NCBI GenBank assembly: GCA_020047775.1
Contig: JAIFNK010000138.1
Coordinates: 1 to 8,530 of the forward strand
DNA from: Akkermansia sp.
GTDB taxonomy: Bacteria; Verrucomicrobiota; Verrucomicrobiia; Verrucomicrobiales; Akkermansiaceae
Length of the DNA: 8,530 nucleotides
Direction: 5' to 3'
Below, piece after piece: positions 7,198 to 8,530 of the stretch; position 1 is the stretch's first letter, and each line of letters begins with the position of its first letter. The notes under the pieces were generated by a model. That model saw nothing but the letters and a program-made list of their open reading frames with translations, did no database searches and had not been told where the DNA came from. The translations under genes and the position numbers were made by a program.

Positions 7198-7224
7198 TGC
7201 GGGTAGCCCCTGAAAGAGACATTG
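7198..7224 (-). repeat. Intergenic repeat, partial copy C (27 nt)
   Basis: The plus strand reads TGCGGGTAGCCCCTGAAAG and continues to ACATTG. It matches the right part of copy A (2919-2945) at 24 of 27 positions. The left half seen in A and B is not recognisable. It lies 39 nt upstream of the GH27 ATG at 7158 and abuts the alternative ATG at 7194, which supports 7158 as the real start. Confidence 0.55.
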
Positions 7225-7286
7225 CTGCGGCAGGGCAGCTTGGGCTCACTCGCGGCGAGCAAATTTCCCAGCCGCAAGCGCCACAG

Positions 7287-8530
7287 TTATGGCAGTTTGA
7301 TCTCGGCTGACTCCCCGTTTGCCAGATCGTGTTCGGCGACGGTGCGTCCGTCCTGAAGGACGGTCAGGTGCTGCTTTTGGCCACGTCGCTCCACGAGTAC
7401 GTCGAAGTTGCGGTTGAAGGCGCGCACCGAGCGCAAGGCCATGCGCGGCCAACCGTCCGGCAGGCGCGGCGTGATGCGGAAACTGCTCAGCCCTGATGGA
7501 TGAAGCCCGAACAGACCTTCGGTGAAAATCCGGCAATACAGGGCGCTTTCGGACGAGAGGTGGCGCTGGTCGCCTTCCGGCCATGCCTCTACGGGGTATG
7601 GGACGTGATCGCCTAACAGCCGCCGCCTGGTGTAGTCCGCGAGGTAGCGCATGCCTGTATTCGTCTCACCGGCCTGGAGCACGCCGCGCAGCCCGTAGAG
7701 CGTGGAGCGGTCCCAGAACGCGAGGTCGCCCGCCTGCGAGGCGAGTCCGTCCGCGCTCCAGAGCCGTGGTGAGAACAGCGCGGCTACGGTGCCATCGCGG
7801 CGGTCCATGATCCCCATGCACAGCGGCAGGCAGATCCACGAGCGCAACACATCGTTTCCATCATAATAGCGGTAGGTATCGAAGCCCTCGACCTTCGACC
7901 CGAAGTATCTCTCGATCGCCTTTGCCAGGGCGTCCGCCTGTTGGTCGTAATCGCGCGCCTCTTGATTGAAGCCGAGCGCGCGACCCAGATCGGCGGCAGC
8001 GCGGAGGCCGCCGTAGTGCAGCGAGGAAGTGGAAAGGTTCGCCTTGCCGGTGGGCAGGCGTCCTTCGAGTTCGTCGCTGTCGGATGCGACCACGCCGTCG
8101 GGTGTGGTCTTGCGTTTGGAATATTCCAAACACCATTGGATGGCGGGCCAGAGTTCCTTGGCGATGTCCTTGTCGCCGCGTGCGAGGCAGAAACGTGCGC
8201 AGCCATAGGCATACATCGCCGCATCGCCGCGGTCGCCGCCGGTGCGGGCGATGCTGATGCCTTCGGCGTAGAGCGAGGGAGGGACCGGGTTGTAGTCCGG
8301 CGTCATGTGTTTCTGGAACAGCCGGTAGGTGTCGAGTGAAGCCTGGTTTCCATTAGGGTCGCCGAGAAACGGAAAGAAGGGTCCGGCGTATTCGACGTTG
8401 TCGTTGCACCAGCAGGCGGCGTAGTAGGCCATGCCGCCGCGCGTGGAGTTGATGGCCTCTGCCACGCGCAGCTTGCAGAATGCGAAGGCGCGATCAAGCT
8501 CTGGATCGGGCGTCTCAAGGCGGAGATCAC
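7287..8530 (-). CDS. (alpha/alpha)6-barrel glycoside hydrolase, C-terminal part (5' end outside window)
   Basis: The frame is open from the right edge, so only the last 414 codons are seen. A GTG at 8465 is a possible but unlikely start, because homologous-looking sequence (LETPDPELDRAFAFCKLRVAE) runs upstream of it. The sequence looks like a six-hairpin barrel: INSTRGGMAYYAACWCNDN, GGDRGDAAMYAYGCARFCLARGD, SSLHYGGLRAAADLGRALG, and near the end WPEGDQRHLSSESALYCRI followed by GLFGLHPSG and a short beta-sandwich (SFRITPRLPDGWPRM). This resembles the rhamnosidase/GH63/GH78/GH95 superfamily, but I cannot assign the family. Acidic residues in CWCNDNVEY and WPEG are candidates for catalysis by position only. 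It stops with TAA at 7289-7287, 128 bp upstream of the GH27 gene in the same direction, and probably works with the other glycosidases on one glycan. Confidence 0.8.
   Translation of the reverse strand, partial: DLRLETPDPELDRAFAFCKLRVAEAINSTRGGMAYYAACWCNDNVEYAGPFFPFLGDPNGNQASLDTYRLFQKHMTPDYNPVPPSLYAEGISIARTGGDRGDAAMYAYGCARFCLARGDKDIAKELWPAIQWCLEYSKRKTTPDGVVASDSDELEGRLPTGKANLSTSSLHYGGLRAAADLGRALGFNQEARDYDQQADALAKAIERYFGSKVEGFDTYRYYDGNDVLRSWICLPLCMGIMDRRDGTVAALFSPRLWSADGLASQAGDLAFWDRSTLYGLRGVLQAGETNTGMRYLADYTRRRLLGDHVPYPVEAWPEGDQRHLSSESALYCRIFTEGLFGLHPSGLSSFRITPRLPDGWPRMALRSVRAFNRNFDVLVERRGQKQHLTVLQDGRTVAEHDLANGESAEIKLP

Noticed and set aside
7252..7275. GCGGC...GCCGC hairpin just after the stop of the six-hairpin enzyme gene
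   Set aside because: The stem is only 5 bp with a 14-nt loop and no T-tract, too weak to call a terminator in GC-rich DNA.
1..8530. CRISPR array, tRNA, rRNA, toxin-antitoxin or phage-defence genes
   Set aside because: I saw no regularly spaced repeats, tRNA-like folds, rRNA segments or defence-type proteins on either strand. The three intergenic repeats are far apart and not an array.

Overview
The window is a GC-rich bacterial locus devoted to breaking down plant- or algal-type polysaccharide. All recognisable genes lie on the minus strand and read from right to left. Each complete N-terminus carries a Sec-type signal peptide. Secreted glycosidases, weak or absent Shine-Dalgarno sequences, roughly 130-240 bp gaps between co-directional genes, and protein styles such as the GH27 leader and the planctomycete/verrucomicrobial-type GH78 point to the PVC group, most likely Verrucomicrobiota. 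This is inferred from style; there is no phylogenetic marker in the window.

Layout in transcription order: (1) 8530-7287, the C-terminal 414 codons of an (alpha/alpha)6-barrel glycosidase whose start lies outside the window. (2) 7158-6066, a GH27 alpha-galactosidase-like gene that is broken: its signal peptide is joined out of frame to the middle of the catalytic barrel, with the first part of the barrel missing. (3) 5823-3079, a complete GH78 alpha-L-rhamnosidase. (4) 2843-213, a complete GH2-family glycosidase with a C-terminal amidotransferase-like domain. (5) 212-1, no convincing gene.

The enzymes fit a rhamnose- and galactose-containing glycan, such as pectic rhamnogalacturonan or another branched heteropolysaccharide. 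GH78 would remove terminal alpha-L-rhamnose, GH27 (if the intact gene exists) alpha-galactose or beta-L-arabinopyranose, and GH2 a beta-linked or related sugar. No transporter, regulator or SusC/D pair is visible, so the locus is a set of hydrolases rather than a demonstrated complete utilisation locus.

The most unusual non-coding signal is a family of short repeats in the gaps in front of the genes. Two 46-nt copies, 39/46 identical, sit almost the same distance (57 and 59 nt) upstream of the GH2 and GH78 starts. A third partial copy (24/27) lies upstream of the GH27 gene, and an inverted partial copy lies near the first. One gap also holds a 63-nt imperfect palindrome. These look like a REP/MITE-type extragenic element, or less likely a shared leader or regulatory element.
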